64,000 nucleotides of DNA from Phaffia rhodozyma (lineage: Eukaryota; Basidiomycota; Tremellomycetes; Cystofilobasidiales; Mrakiaceae), in contig JACGZH010000003.1 in the NCBI GenBank assembly GCA_014706385.1, positions 947,501 through 1,011,500 on the forward strand, in the 5' to 3' direction. Of this stretch, positions 53,996-64,000 are shown in pieces (position 1 is the first letter of the stretch; each line of letters opens with the position of its first letter). The notes below the pieces were generated by a model. The model saw only the letters and a list, made by a program, of their open reading frames with translations, ran no database searches and was not told the DNA's origin. Position numbers and translations under genes: made by a program.

Positions 53996-55522
53996 ATGAC
54001 CCATCCGCATCAGACTAAGGATCAATCCCGACAAAGACAGAGTGCACTCAGCGCGATGGAGCTCGCCAGAAGAGAGTCCAACCGGGCAAGTTTATCGAGC
54101 CATCCAGAGACCTTTAGAGAATCTCCGAGACAAACTGATGAACTCCAACCACAAGGTCCGTACAGTCTGATGCATCCAACCAAACCCTCGTGTCTCGATA
54201 GACCGAGAAAGGTATTTGAGGATGAGACCATTTCGTACAAGAACCTTATAACTCACCCGTTTCTTCTCCTTTCGCTTTTTCCTCTTGTTACTACCACGCT
54301 TTCTCATCTGTCTTGATCTCTTTCTAGGTGACCAATCCTGGCTATCCTTGATCTCTGCTCTTTCAGCGCAACCAAATCTACAGCAGAGACCCTTATCGTC
54401 GACCACTCACCTCCCTTTGCCTACATCGAACGGCCATCAATCCAATCAACCCTATCTGCTCATTCCTCCTGGACTAGACTTTTCACAAATACCCTTTTCT
54501 CCATCCAATTCCCCTTTGTTTCCAGATCATTCGAGCCTCGCCCAGCAGAGAACCCAAGAAGATTCATACTCGATAGCAGACATGCAAAAGACGCATTCTT
54601 ACGATTCAGAACATTTCAACCGTTCTAACACCAACTCTGAGCCGGTTCAGGGACCGGATCAAAGTCACCCACTTTATCAGTTTTTCACTCAACAGTTCAA
54701 GACGCCTGACTCTTCGTCTGTGCCTTTGTCAATACCACCAATATCTATTCCCTCGGCTTCGCCATCCAGCTATGCATTCCCACCTCCGGAGCCTTTTTTC
54801 AGAAGCGACTCTGTGGACAGACGGATCTCTTTACCCCTATCTTCATCTTCCTCTAGTCTAAAACGACGGTCATTCTCTCCTTCCGAACGGACTCCCGGTC
54901 TTGCGTCCCCTTCCATCACACCTGTTTCGGATTCGAAATCGACACCAGGGACTCAGCCATCCGGTCGGTCAGAGTCTGGCGATCGCTCAAAACCGACCTC
55001 GCCGATAATATCACCAAAACCAAAGCTAAGGACTATTGCGAAAACATCGTCGACAAGACCAAAGTCGAAGAGTATCTCTGCAGGATCGATTGACGAAGAG
55101 AATTACACCATCACCGCGGAGGATGAGGAGGACAAACGAAGGAGAAACACCGAGGCTTGTGAGTTTTTGATATTTCCTCCGTGTCACGACCCAGTCACTG
55201 ACTATGCTTTCAACTATTTCTCCTGTCTTTGTTATCAATTATGTAGCCGCCCGGTTTAGAGGTAGATATTCGTCTTTTCAGCTGTGTCCTGTCAACCACT
55301 TTCATCTTGCTTACGTGGACTTTTTTTTTACCAGCCAAGAAGAAAGCAAAAGTCAGGGATCTTAGCGTGTCGGTTTCTACTCTCGAGACCAGCGTCCGGG
55401 ACCTCGAGCTTGAAGCCGGTGAGCTTCGAAGAGAGAACGGGTGGTTAAAAGAGATTGTCTTGCTCAAGAGGAATGGAACTCAACCGATGGGAGAGACTGC
55501 AAAAGCTGGAGATACATCGTGA
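53996..55522 (+). CDS. bZIP transcription factor (Cys3/Gcn4-like basic region)
   Basis: Four exons, 53996-54155, 54328-55158, 55247-55261 and 55335-55522, give 397 residues. The N-terminal 300 residues are Ser/Pro-rich and disordered, with clusters such as SIPPISIPSAS and many SP sites. The basic region is split over three exons: DKRRRNTEA | SARFR | AKKKAKVRD. It matches the RRRNTxASARFRxKKK signature of fungal Cys3/Zip1 and Gcn4-type factors. A zipper follows: LSVSVSTLETSVRDLELE...LRRENGWL, with heptad leucines. Cys3-type factors control sulfur assimilation. The assignment to that pathway is inferred from the basic region only. The first intron, 54156-54327, is longer than average and contains an alternative GT donor at 54212. 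Confidence 0.86.
55247..55261 (+). other. 15-nt micro-exon in the bZIP basic region
   Basis: The exon encodes S-A-R-F-R of the DNA-contacting helix. Upstream intron 55159-55246 (88 nt) leaves one base; downstream intron 55262-55334 (73 nt) ends in a poly-T/ACCAG acceptor. Joined, it is NTEASARFRAKKK, the expected signature. Confidence 0.9.
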
Positions 55523-56129
55523 ACTCCTGTTGTCACCTTCCCCTTGAGAGTTCCTTTCCTTGTTTGTCTGCGTTTTCTTCTTCCGTCCTCCATCGTCCCT
55601 TCATTAGCATAATGTTTTGTAGAGAAAGAAATCTCCGTTGTAAAGGTCTTGAGTTGGCGTCGTTCTGAAAGCCGTCCGTTCCGTTGCATCTACACTTTTT
55701 TTAATAGTACCTGAGTCTTTGACACATGTAGTCTTCTGTCCATCTTAATCTCTTCTCTACATTTCTGATAATGTTCGATAGCATCTCACACTTTCCAAAT
55801 CTCACAACCACTCCCCACCTCTGGTTTCTTGGTCTCTTTGTCAATAATATCATACGATTTCCTCGGTTCTCCTTTGTGCACAACATGACTCAACGGACCG
55901 AAAGATTCAACAGCAACAACCACGTGTAAACGTTGTACAACGAGGCACGATTTATTATTATTAGATTGTATCATCATGAGATTACGTGATCGTGGCGTTC
56001 AACGAACTCTTATCAATACTCTCGAGATAACTAATATGGGCTCTAGAACGTATTGTGTCATAGTATATGGCGAATAGAAAACAAAGAATAACGGAATCCG
56101 TTTCTCTCCCCAAGCAATACCGGACGAAT
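55523..56129. other. convergent intergenic region
   Basis: This 607-bp region lies between the bZIP gene and STT4. One CACGTG lies at 55921-55926. No gene was recognised. Confidence 0.4.
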
Positions 56130-56413
56130 TTATCTAGCGTAAGGGATCCTGTTGCGATATAGATCAAATAAAATCGAAAGTCATCATCGTTTGATGATCA
56201 GTAAGCCAGCCGGATTTTTAAACCGGGAGAAGAAGACAGAGTGATTTGATCGATCGCGGCCTTACCCGTTTTGTATCTTTGATACCCAAACAAGCGGGTA
56301 TCAACAAATGGAGGATATGAGCGAATGAAAGACGCGAAACAAGATAATATACACGGCGTCAGTATTTTGTCCAGGAAGATTGATGAAACGAGTGAAAGAT
56401 TTTACCCTTTGAA
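56130..56413 (-). other. STT4: run of three micro-exons forming the STT4 C-terminus
   Basis: After the exon ending at 56563 (...VYDE plus T) come exons 56406-56413 (8 nt), 56266-56276 (11 nt) and 56130-56148 (19 nt including the stop). They encode F-Q-R, I-Q-N-G and I-P-Y-A-R. Introns are 56414-56562, 56277-56405 and 56149-56265, with donors GTTAGT, GTAAAA and GTAAGG. Phases close and recreate the conserved PI4-kinase tail. Confidence 0.82.
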
Positions 56414-59400
56414 CTGTGAGACCAGAAGTAAATGTTTAGAAGTGAAAATGATATAATCTCTTGTCGTCAGATATCAAATCAACCCCAGTGCTAATTTTCT
56501 CTGAAAGAAAACAGAAGAGAAGAAGGATAGGCGCGAAAAGAGAAGAAGAAAAAGGGACTAACATTCATCATACACGATACTTCTCCTATTGGCATGAGCA
56601 TTTCTGATAACGCGCACCATATACTCTGCCGCATGTTTCTCGTTCAAATCAAGGCAGAACCTATCCTTGAGTCTTCTTATCGTGCCCTCGCCTTTGAAAC
56701 TGGGAAGAGCAGTCTCAAGCATCAGTCGAACAGTATCGACAAGTTGACCGGCGTGAGGTCGGATGGCGAGGAACGCTTTAACGGTAAGCTCTTGGAAAAG
56801 TCGATAACCTTTAGAAGAATCCCCACCCATCACAGCGATCATCTCTCGAGTCAGCTTGAAAGAGTTTGGCTCGAATTTAACACCCTAGTATAGACGGGAA
56901 ATAAATAAGAGTCAGAGACAACGCTATCACATCGATAGAATTTGGTGTAGCTAGCCAATGAGAATATTAAAGAAACTCACTCCAGGACGTGATGATGGCA
57001 ACAAGAATAAAGAACAGAGGGAACAGTCAAAACACCACAAAAGTCGTCCAGAACGCGCATGTCAGCTTGAAGAAGTCGGAATATATGATAAACCTGGATT
57101 TGAACTCATCTATATCAAACAAAAATCCAAAATCTGTACGGAGTACGTTTAAGGAGGGACATACGTGGAAGGAGTGAACAACATATCCCATTACAAACAC
57201 AGCTTAACGGAACAAAAGAAAAGAGAACATACCAATGTGAACAATATGACCTTCTCCATCTATCATGATATTTCCATTGTGTCGGTCCTTGATTTGGAGA
57301 ATGTAGCAAGCAACCGAGTAGGCTGCCATACTCTCTATGAAGTTTCTTTGAGCCTTCTGAAACTCTGGCGTCTCAGCTTTTCCATACTTTGACACGAAGA
57401 AGCTCGGTAGGTCGTTCACAATGTTCCGGCCCATCTCGTCTCGAGAAGTAGAGTCGGGGACGACATCGATAACTCCACACTGCGTGAGTACAAACAGAAC
57501 GAGATATTGTCAACTCTTAGTTTTTACTGAAAAGTTAATCGAGTCGATGAAAAAGCGGGACATACTCCTGGAGCTGTAGCAGTGACTCTATAAGGGAACA
57601 GATAAACAGGAAGACCAATGCCAGCGAAGATATTTTTGAACATGGCGATGATCTGGAGCGCGAGAACGTCCTGTCGACAGTCGTCTCCAACTTTGAAAAT
57701 GGCGGCCTGCCAAACTTCTTCGAACGTCTTCTGGTTTGTTATGCTGGATGGAGCAAGCGAATCTTCGGCGTCTGTATCAAGCATGACCTTCTCTCTGCGG
57801 ACTTTGAACGTTGCCATGAAAGGGGTCTGCGAGCAATGAGGTAAGATTGTTAGTACGTTTAAGTATGTCAATTGTCCGTGAGCATGAACACAAACTTACC
57901 TTTGCATGACTTTGTAGAGGACGGCCAGACTTTTTGTCAATATCGACAACAACTCCATCCGGGTTACTGGGAAGATAGACTCCTTTGTCCACTACGATCT
58001 TTGCCATCTCCTCGTCGATCTTGACCTGTGTCGTTGAGATTATCAAAGGAGACATATTCAGCCTTACTTGACCTAGAGATATTCGAATTCATACAAGCAA
58101 GAATCGAGTACCTTCTTTTCTGGCTTGGTACATTTGATGAACGGCTTGAGCTTCCCAGAGATATCGGTTACATTGTTGAAGAATCTGAATTCACGATCGT
58201 AGAACGCTTGAGCCTCGCCAGAAAGAGACTGAACGACCTTATCCACCATCCTATCCAACATGGGTTTCATCGGATCCGGCTATCAAGATAGCTTCTTGAT
58301 CAACATTGACAGTTTTCTAGAGAGCGTATAATTAAGATTGGTCATAGAATGCTCACCTCAGTAGCCGAGTCGTCTTTGAAACAATTTGCCTTCATATTCC
58401 AGATGATTTGATGACAGAATAATTGAGAGACCTTTGATGTCTCGAAAATGAATCGCTCCACATAACCTAAGGTATAAAAGATAAGAAGATATAAGAATTG
58501 ATTGGAGGTGGCAGAAGAGGAATGAGAACATACCCAACGCGTCTGTTCTCAACGCTTGGACTACCTGTGGGACAAAGAAGAACGTCAACTGAACAGGGTG
58601 CTGTTCAAGTACTCGCATTGCGTACTGAAGCAAGAGCGGGTTGCTGTTATACTGGGGCAGAAAGTAAGTGACAGCAGTCACTGGGGGGACAGGTGACCAC
58701 AACGGTAGCCACTATACCCGTACAAATCCGCAGGGTTGGAGGCCATGAGTCAGTCTACTTCTTGTGTATGTGCAAGAGACGAAAACTCATCAGAATGTGT
58801 GCACCTGAAGTCCCTTTCGAGTAGTCCTCTCCAATCGATTGCCCAACAAGAAATGCAACGCTTCAGGAACGTCGATAGCTTCTTTGGGTCGAGATCGGAT
58901 AAGCGCAGAAACCTCGGTGATGACGATCGGGTTTTTGAACCGCTCGGCCATATGAACTGCCACAGCGGGAGATATTCCCCATGCTGTTTTAACCAGATGA
59001 GGCCAGGTTCTCTAGTTCCGCCCCAATGCGGAGAATAACAGACAAGTAAAATGATATATAGAATAGTTAGAAGTTTGGCTTTGTGACAGTCAGTCTGAAT
59101 ATGAACAGATGGAGAAGGCCAATCACGATAGACTTCTCCAAAGTAGATCGGTGAGTCCGCGCGGCGTCGCTCATAGGATTTGACCATACTGACAGCCGGC
59201 CGATCTCATTGTCGATCAGCAGGTTTAGCAGCTTCAACTTTTCCGCGTGCAGCGTCCTATAGTCAGACACGGTTTGTCCACCTGTGAATGTAGATATAGA
59301 AATAACGGTCGGTATCTTGTTTAGACAATAGATATATATATATAACACAGAAATGCAATATACCAGGAAGAATGTCAGACTTGTCTTCTTTTCGAGCGCT

Positions 59401-61354
59401 CGATATGAATTGAGCAGCTTGAATAGAATCTGATGCTAAACCTGACACAACATCTTGTAAAACCTTGATCTCGTCGGCTGTTGCGTAAGACCATCTGAAA
59501 ACCGGGAAATTGGTATTTGACTATGATTAATCTTGACAACATATGCTTTGAGAATGAAGAACAGTAACAGCACTACGATGATACGCACTGCGGGCGGACT
59601 TTGAACCAAGCAAACGCAAGCTTGTAGACCTCATCTCTCAGCTTAATTTCGAGTACTGCTTCTAGCTTGCTGACCCGAAGGAGTTGTAGTCCAAATAGCA
59701 TCAGATGGAATCTGACAGGTCGAGCTATAGAATGGGTGCTGATAGTTTCGGTAAAAGAGTCAGAGACTGGTTGAGTATTCTGATTGCCAAGCGTCCGACA
59801 CACCAGCAGTGATGGATCACCGTAGGACATACCTCATCTGGTCCACAGCCGAGCAGGATTTAAGCACAGTCCTAACCAGAGCGTGTGTGAAAGCCGGTTC
59901 CGGAGCTGAGATTGATTGATGAAATTCAGAGAAGAACTGAATGAGTAGCAGATGAGGAGTGAACGTGTGTTTGGCAGTCGAGAGTGCAGCATCCATCGTG
60001 GCGTGATCAGAGGGCGAATACTCGACAGGGTGAACGAACGGATCCGATGCGCTATAAGAGATAGGTCCGATGTCAAACTTATTTTCTTACGGGCCCAAAT
60101 CCCTCTTATTTCGAGATCACGCCGAACAGGAAGATGATCGGCGGTCAGGGCGAACTCACTTGAGTGACGTATTGAAGAAACCTTTCCTTTCTCGAATAGT
60201 CCATGCCCAAGCGGTGGTGACTTCGCTCAACAAAGCAACGGTCGTTCCAGGTCGATTCTTGAGTAGTGTCGTCCATGCCTCAATACCCGACTGAATGGAC
60301 TTGATAGTGAATGCTTTGATCGGAACAAAGACGAGGTGATGTAGTATATCGTAATTGAGCTGTGCATTCCAATCATCAAGAGGCAATTGAGAAGGCAGAA
60401 AACAGAACCAATATGTTAAGTTTGAGCTAACTATGAAAACCACAGGAACGGAAAATATCGACAAACCTTGTCGGACGTGGAAAGCATATTAGCTCCTCTA
60501 AGGAGGAGATCTTGAAGCTGATGCATATTGATCGTGCCAGTTCTGTTGTCAATTGACCGGGCAGCCTCCGCTAATTCGCTCTTCAGTATCTGAGTGTCTG
60601 TAGAAGAAACATGAGCATGCGAGACGTGCAACTCCTTCAAGGCTATCTCATTCAGATTAGGAGGAAAGATATAGTATCAGCACGTATCACGCGCCCACGC
60701 CTGATTGCCTATTCGAATCGATATTGTATCTACCTAGCTCGAGTACTGATCGAAGCTTGTTCCGGTCTGCTGGAGCAAACGAGGCGGGAAGCTGTTGTTC
60801 CAGAGTTTTCACAAAAAGAGACACACGTATCCTTGTATCAGATCATTTTCACTTCCCTTGACCGTTTCAACTGATTTATCTTAGAAGCACAGCTGATGGT
60901 GAATGAAAACACGTCATATCAGAAAACATGAGATTTACCTTATCATCAAGAGAGTTGGATGATCCATTAGGAGTCAGTCCAGAAAGATTGGCGGTTGATC
61001 TCGAAGCGATCGAGCTTTGACTCATACTAGACGGGAAAGCCCGACCTAGATCGTTCACAATTAGTGATTGGATGGGCAGGTCGAGGCTGTGTGCGTGTAG
61101 ATACGTATGTGGATGGGTAAGCATCTCATATCTTGGCCAGAGAGATGGATTGCTTCTGCCTGCTTTCACTTACAAATCCATGATGTACGACTTCCTTGTG
61201 CGACGTATGAAGAATGTGATGAATGAGATGGATGAAAGAATGAAGGTGACCAAGCAGGGTTTTCAACCGACCTCGGCCAACAGCGAAAGAATTTTTGGAT
61301 CCGGCTCAACGTCTTTGACATTTTAACCTTTAAGAAAGTATCATATGCATACAT
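56130..61354 (-). CDS. STT4: phosphatidylinositol 4-kinase III alpha (Stt4)
   Basis: The enzyme makes PI4P at the plasma membrane. The C-terminal kinase is intact: KVGDDCRQDVLALQIIAMFK, GIGLPVYLFPYRV, GVIDVVPDS, the catalytic loop ILQIKDRHNGNIMID and FEPNSFKLTREM. It ends through tiny exons in FQRIQNGIPYAR, the family's QNxIPY terminus. A lipid-kinase-unique helical domain precedes it (FFLPQYNSNPLLLQYAMRVL, VQLTFFFVPQVVQALRTDALG). Upstream pieces include IKSIQSGIEAWTTLLKNR and INMHQLQDLLLRGANML. The N-terminus is uncertain: the first in-frame ATG is at 61354 and one at 61321 would also work, while the downstream part (SQSSIASRS...) is Ser-rich. The coding capacity is only about 1,200 residues against about 1,900 in yeast Stt4, and the ABD1 stop leaves no room upstream. 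Confidence 0.88.
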
Positions 61355-61727
61355 AGTATGGGAGTCCTTCCTCCCTCCGCCCCTTTCCTTCTTCCTTCCC
61401 TCTCCTTTCTCCCTCCTCTACAAAGATAGGTGTACAAACAACAACAAAACAGAAGCAGCGCAAAGTCTTTCTCAAGAGACATAGAGGGTGTATAAAGGGG
61501 CTGTATCGTAAATATCTTCAAACCAAAAATTGTGAAGGATAGAATGTAGAAGGTAGAGCAAAAATCGAAAAACCAGAATGTTGAAAGAACAATGGTGTTG
61601 ATACGTGTTATAGAGAGAACACAAAGAAGCAGGAATTAGAGAAAACATGTTCTTAAGGAAACTCATTTCTTCTCAAAAGCAAAGGCAAGATACAGATCTG
61701 TTCATCATGCAAAAGAATTTAATTACT
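61355..61727. promoter_or_regulatory. ABD1 3' end and STT4 upstream region
   Basis: These 373 bp between two leftward genes are purine-poor near 61361-61415 (CTTCC-type repeats on the plus strand). Nothing coding was recognised, although STT4 appears to lack its usual N-terminal part. Confidence 0.4.
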
Positions 61728-64000
61728 TCAGATCGACTGTCTTACAGATCGCTTATCAGAGCTAAGAAGGAACTGACTAGCTGCTTCCCACTGATCCTCC
61801 GTCATTTCCGATTCGCCTCTTGAATTGATAACTTTCATTCGAGTGAGGAGATCTCCAAACTCTGGGATCTGCCGTTCCTCCTCGAAAATTCTGAACAAAT
61901 CATAACAGGGAGAGGATGCAAGTAAGACTAACTGATCACGAAAGAGAGTCAAGTAGGAGGCTTACTCATGGAACACTTTCTTGTAGACTAGGTCTAGATC
62001 ATAGTCCAGCGCCAGTCTGTTGATCAAACCCGGAGATTAAAAGCTTCATCAGTTACGGAAATAGGCAGTAGCCAAAGTGAGACAGTTGAATGCGAAACCG
62101 GACGTACGTCTGAAAGTTGTCAAAGTGGACCAGATATTCCGGTACATCCTCCACCGCGTCCTGTAGGAAGAACGAATACCGATGGCCATATACTGAAGGA
62201 TGATTTCTCGACTCGAATTCTATCGAGAATACAGAGTTTCCAAATGAGAGCCTCTCTGAATCTGGTGGAATGGATTGGAGTTGTTCACTATGTTGATTTT
62301 GATTTAAAAAAGATCATATGAAAAATTTCTTAGCTCGACCTCTGCCGATCTGGCGCTATTAGCACACAGAGAAACTAATACCACAAGGGGGAAAACCTAC
62401 ACAAGCATTTCCGCGTTCGGCACTGTACCCACGAAGAGACCGCCCCGTTTCAGATTCTGGCTAACATTTGAAAGCATCTGTCTGACCTGGCGCTCGGTCT
62501 CAAAGGCATAATGCATGCAAAACTGCATGCTTACAAGGTCGAACACGTCGACAGTCGGATTAGGTATAGGTCGGCGAGCGAAGAGTACAGTGGAGACGTC
62601 ATGCTAGGAAGATGGGGGAGGAGGAGTCGAAAACAAAGAAATGGTTAGCCGTAGGTAGCGAAGATAATTCAGGAACGAAGAGAAGGGAAAAGGCTAAACT
62701 CACAGCAAAGCAATCTAGAGCATGGAAATCGAACTCAAACGATCGGTTTCGAATATCCTGCGCACGCTTGTACGCCTGCTGAACGGAGACTTCGGCAATA
62801 TCTATTCCACAGATCCAAGACCGATGTCGAATGCATATTTAAGACTTTAATAAAAGACCAGATTCAACGAAGAAAGACAGGGTCACATACCGATCCCAAC
62901 ATATCTAGCTACTCTGGCCGAATTCCATTTGAGAAGATCACCTCCTTTTCCACATCCCATTTCCAACACACTGCCTTTTGGTTTTGCATTCCTCTGTCCA
63001 GGACCACCGCCACCACCTGGGATAGCTCGACGAGCAAAATTGGAAACAAGACAACTCTTGATCCAGTTATTGAACGATTTGAGGCCAAAGATTGGCGAAA
63101 ACCGTCTGCTGTCGCGGCCAAGTTCTGGTCGGTGATTGTCTGTCGAGAGTCATGTAAGTACGCGTAGTCAATTTTCCCGCTCACCAGAATCGTAAAGAAA
63201 ATGAGAGAATCTTGAGAGCTAGACAAGACTAACAATGAGAAGCAACTACGGCAACGTCTCCACTCTTATCTTCTTCAGACTTTATTCTCTTTTCCTGCTT
63301 CAGTCTTTCCTTTTCGTCCTCCTCATCCTCTCTCAGCCTCTTTGCCAATCCAGTTTCTCCTTCCGCTCTTGGGACAGGCTTTGTGTCCCCTCCATCACCA
63401 GATACAGATCTCACCCAACCTCTCAACGGATTTTTCACCCCATCCTCTGCTATGCTCGCTTGAGCTCGTTTGTATTCTTCTTTCTCTAGCGGAACGAACA
63501 CCGACATGCCCGGTTTGACCCGCCGAGGTTCGTATCGTATTCTTCTCGTTTCCATCTCAGTTTCCACTCCTTTGGTTTTGTTAGAGAGAACATCAGTTGC
63601 TGATGAGAGCTGACGACCGACAGGAAGGGCTGACGAAGGGGATGCAGTTGGACCGCAAGAATTTGACGACGCGCTGTGGAAACTGCTGTTGGTGTTTGCA
63701 CTAGAAGACCGATTGCCCAGAGATGGTCGGGGTGGTAACGAGGGATGAGCCAATGGAAGGGAAACAGGAGATGATGATAATGACGTTATGGCTGATATAC
63801 TTGAGCTTGGAACTTGAGGAAGGGAGGAGAGGGCAGCTGGTTGAAGAGACAAAGACGGCTGGGAGGAGGAAGGGAGAGAATGAGGTGTTTGCGAAGCAGA
63901 CATAATTTCGGGCTCCTCTCTAGGAGAAGATGTGCCTAGCGGACGACTCGGGAAAGAGCTCTTCCTTTTTGTTATTTCTGGATGAGCATCAGTACCATCC
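61728..64000 (-). CDS. ABD1: mRNA cap guanine-N7 methyltransferase (may continue past the right edge)
   Basis: The enzyme methylates the 5' GpppN cap using S-adenosylmethionine. Six or seven exons were recognised (about 63234 and up, 62891-63139, 62704-62801, 62401-62603, 62108-62287, 61967-62017 and 61728-61919). The catalytic domain has SHYNHR, FNNWIKSCLV, the SAM loop VLEMGCGKGGDLLKW, GIDIAEVSVQQA, FDLVSMQFCMHYAFET and FVGTVPNAEML. It ends IFEEERQIPEFGDLL...SVRQSI. The N-terminal 220 residues are Ser/Pro-rich and then charged, with no homology I recognise. The first ATG is at 63903, but the frame stays open from there to the window edge (EPEI before the ATG, and KRKSSFPSRPL further up). 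The true start may therefore lie outside. Confidence 0.92.

Noticed and set aside
59331..59343. (TA)n tract in an STT4 intron
   Set aside because: Same type of low-complexity sequence; no sign of function.

Overview
This window is a gene-dense stretch of a fungal nuclear genome. Every long protein-coding gene is broken by many short introns, mostly about 60-150 nt with GT/AG ends. Intergenic regions are short, promoters are often shared by divergent genes, and there are pyrimidine-rich leaders. Gene content (Mpk1/Slt2 MAP kinase, Stt4, Uba4, Pol5, Abd1, a mitochondrial complex I subunit) fits a filamentous or dimorphic fungus. The intron density suggests a basidiomycete, possibly a Tremellomycete yeast of the Phaffia/Cystofilobasidium type; that placement is inference. 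I saw no bacterial-type operons, CRISPR arrays, transposons, rRNA or tRNA genes.

Layout, left to right: alcohol-acetyltransferase-like protein (+, 147-1825); UBA4 (-, 2050-4335); LYR-motif protein (+, 4551-6047); poly(A) polymerase PAP1 (-, 6524-9818); ceramide synthase LAG1 (+, 10642-12376); single-pass surface protein (-, 13535-16118); mismatch-repair MSH3 (-, 16724-22718); ribosome-biogenesis factor POL5 (+, 23152-27710); MEC1/ATR checkpoint kinase (-, 27864-37367); xylulokinase (+, 37816-40659); complex I B12 subunit (-, 41482-41952); large bZIP factor (-, 42339-44765); COG2 (+, 44968-48569); MPK1 (+, 49707-53063); second bZIP factor (+, 53996-55522); STT4 PI4-kinase (-, 56130-61354); ABD1 cap methyltransferase (-, 61728 to the right edge).

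The genes are mostly unrelated housekeeping functions. Two connections stand out. MSH3 and MEC1/ATR both act in genome maintenance and flank POL5. MPK1 (cell-wall integrity), STT4 (upstream of that pathway in yeast) and ABD1/PAP1 (mRNA ends) are regulatory or RNA genes without obvious co-regulation.

I joined exons by hand for UBA4, the LYR protein, LAG1, POL5, XKS1, NDUFB3, both bZIP genes, COG2 and MPK1; the reading frame closes in every case. This exposed the most interesting feature of the window: repeated micro-exons of 8-19 nt that encode pieces of conserved motifs. They occur in the MSH3 Walker A loop, the bZIP basic region, MPK1, the ATR FATC tail, and a run of three tiny exons that builds the STT4 C-terminus. 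Two introns use GC-AG ends. No clearly new biological system was found; the micro-exon architecture and several promoter motif clusters are the best leads.
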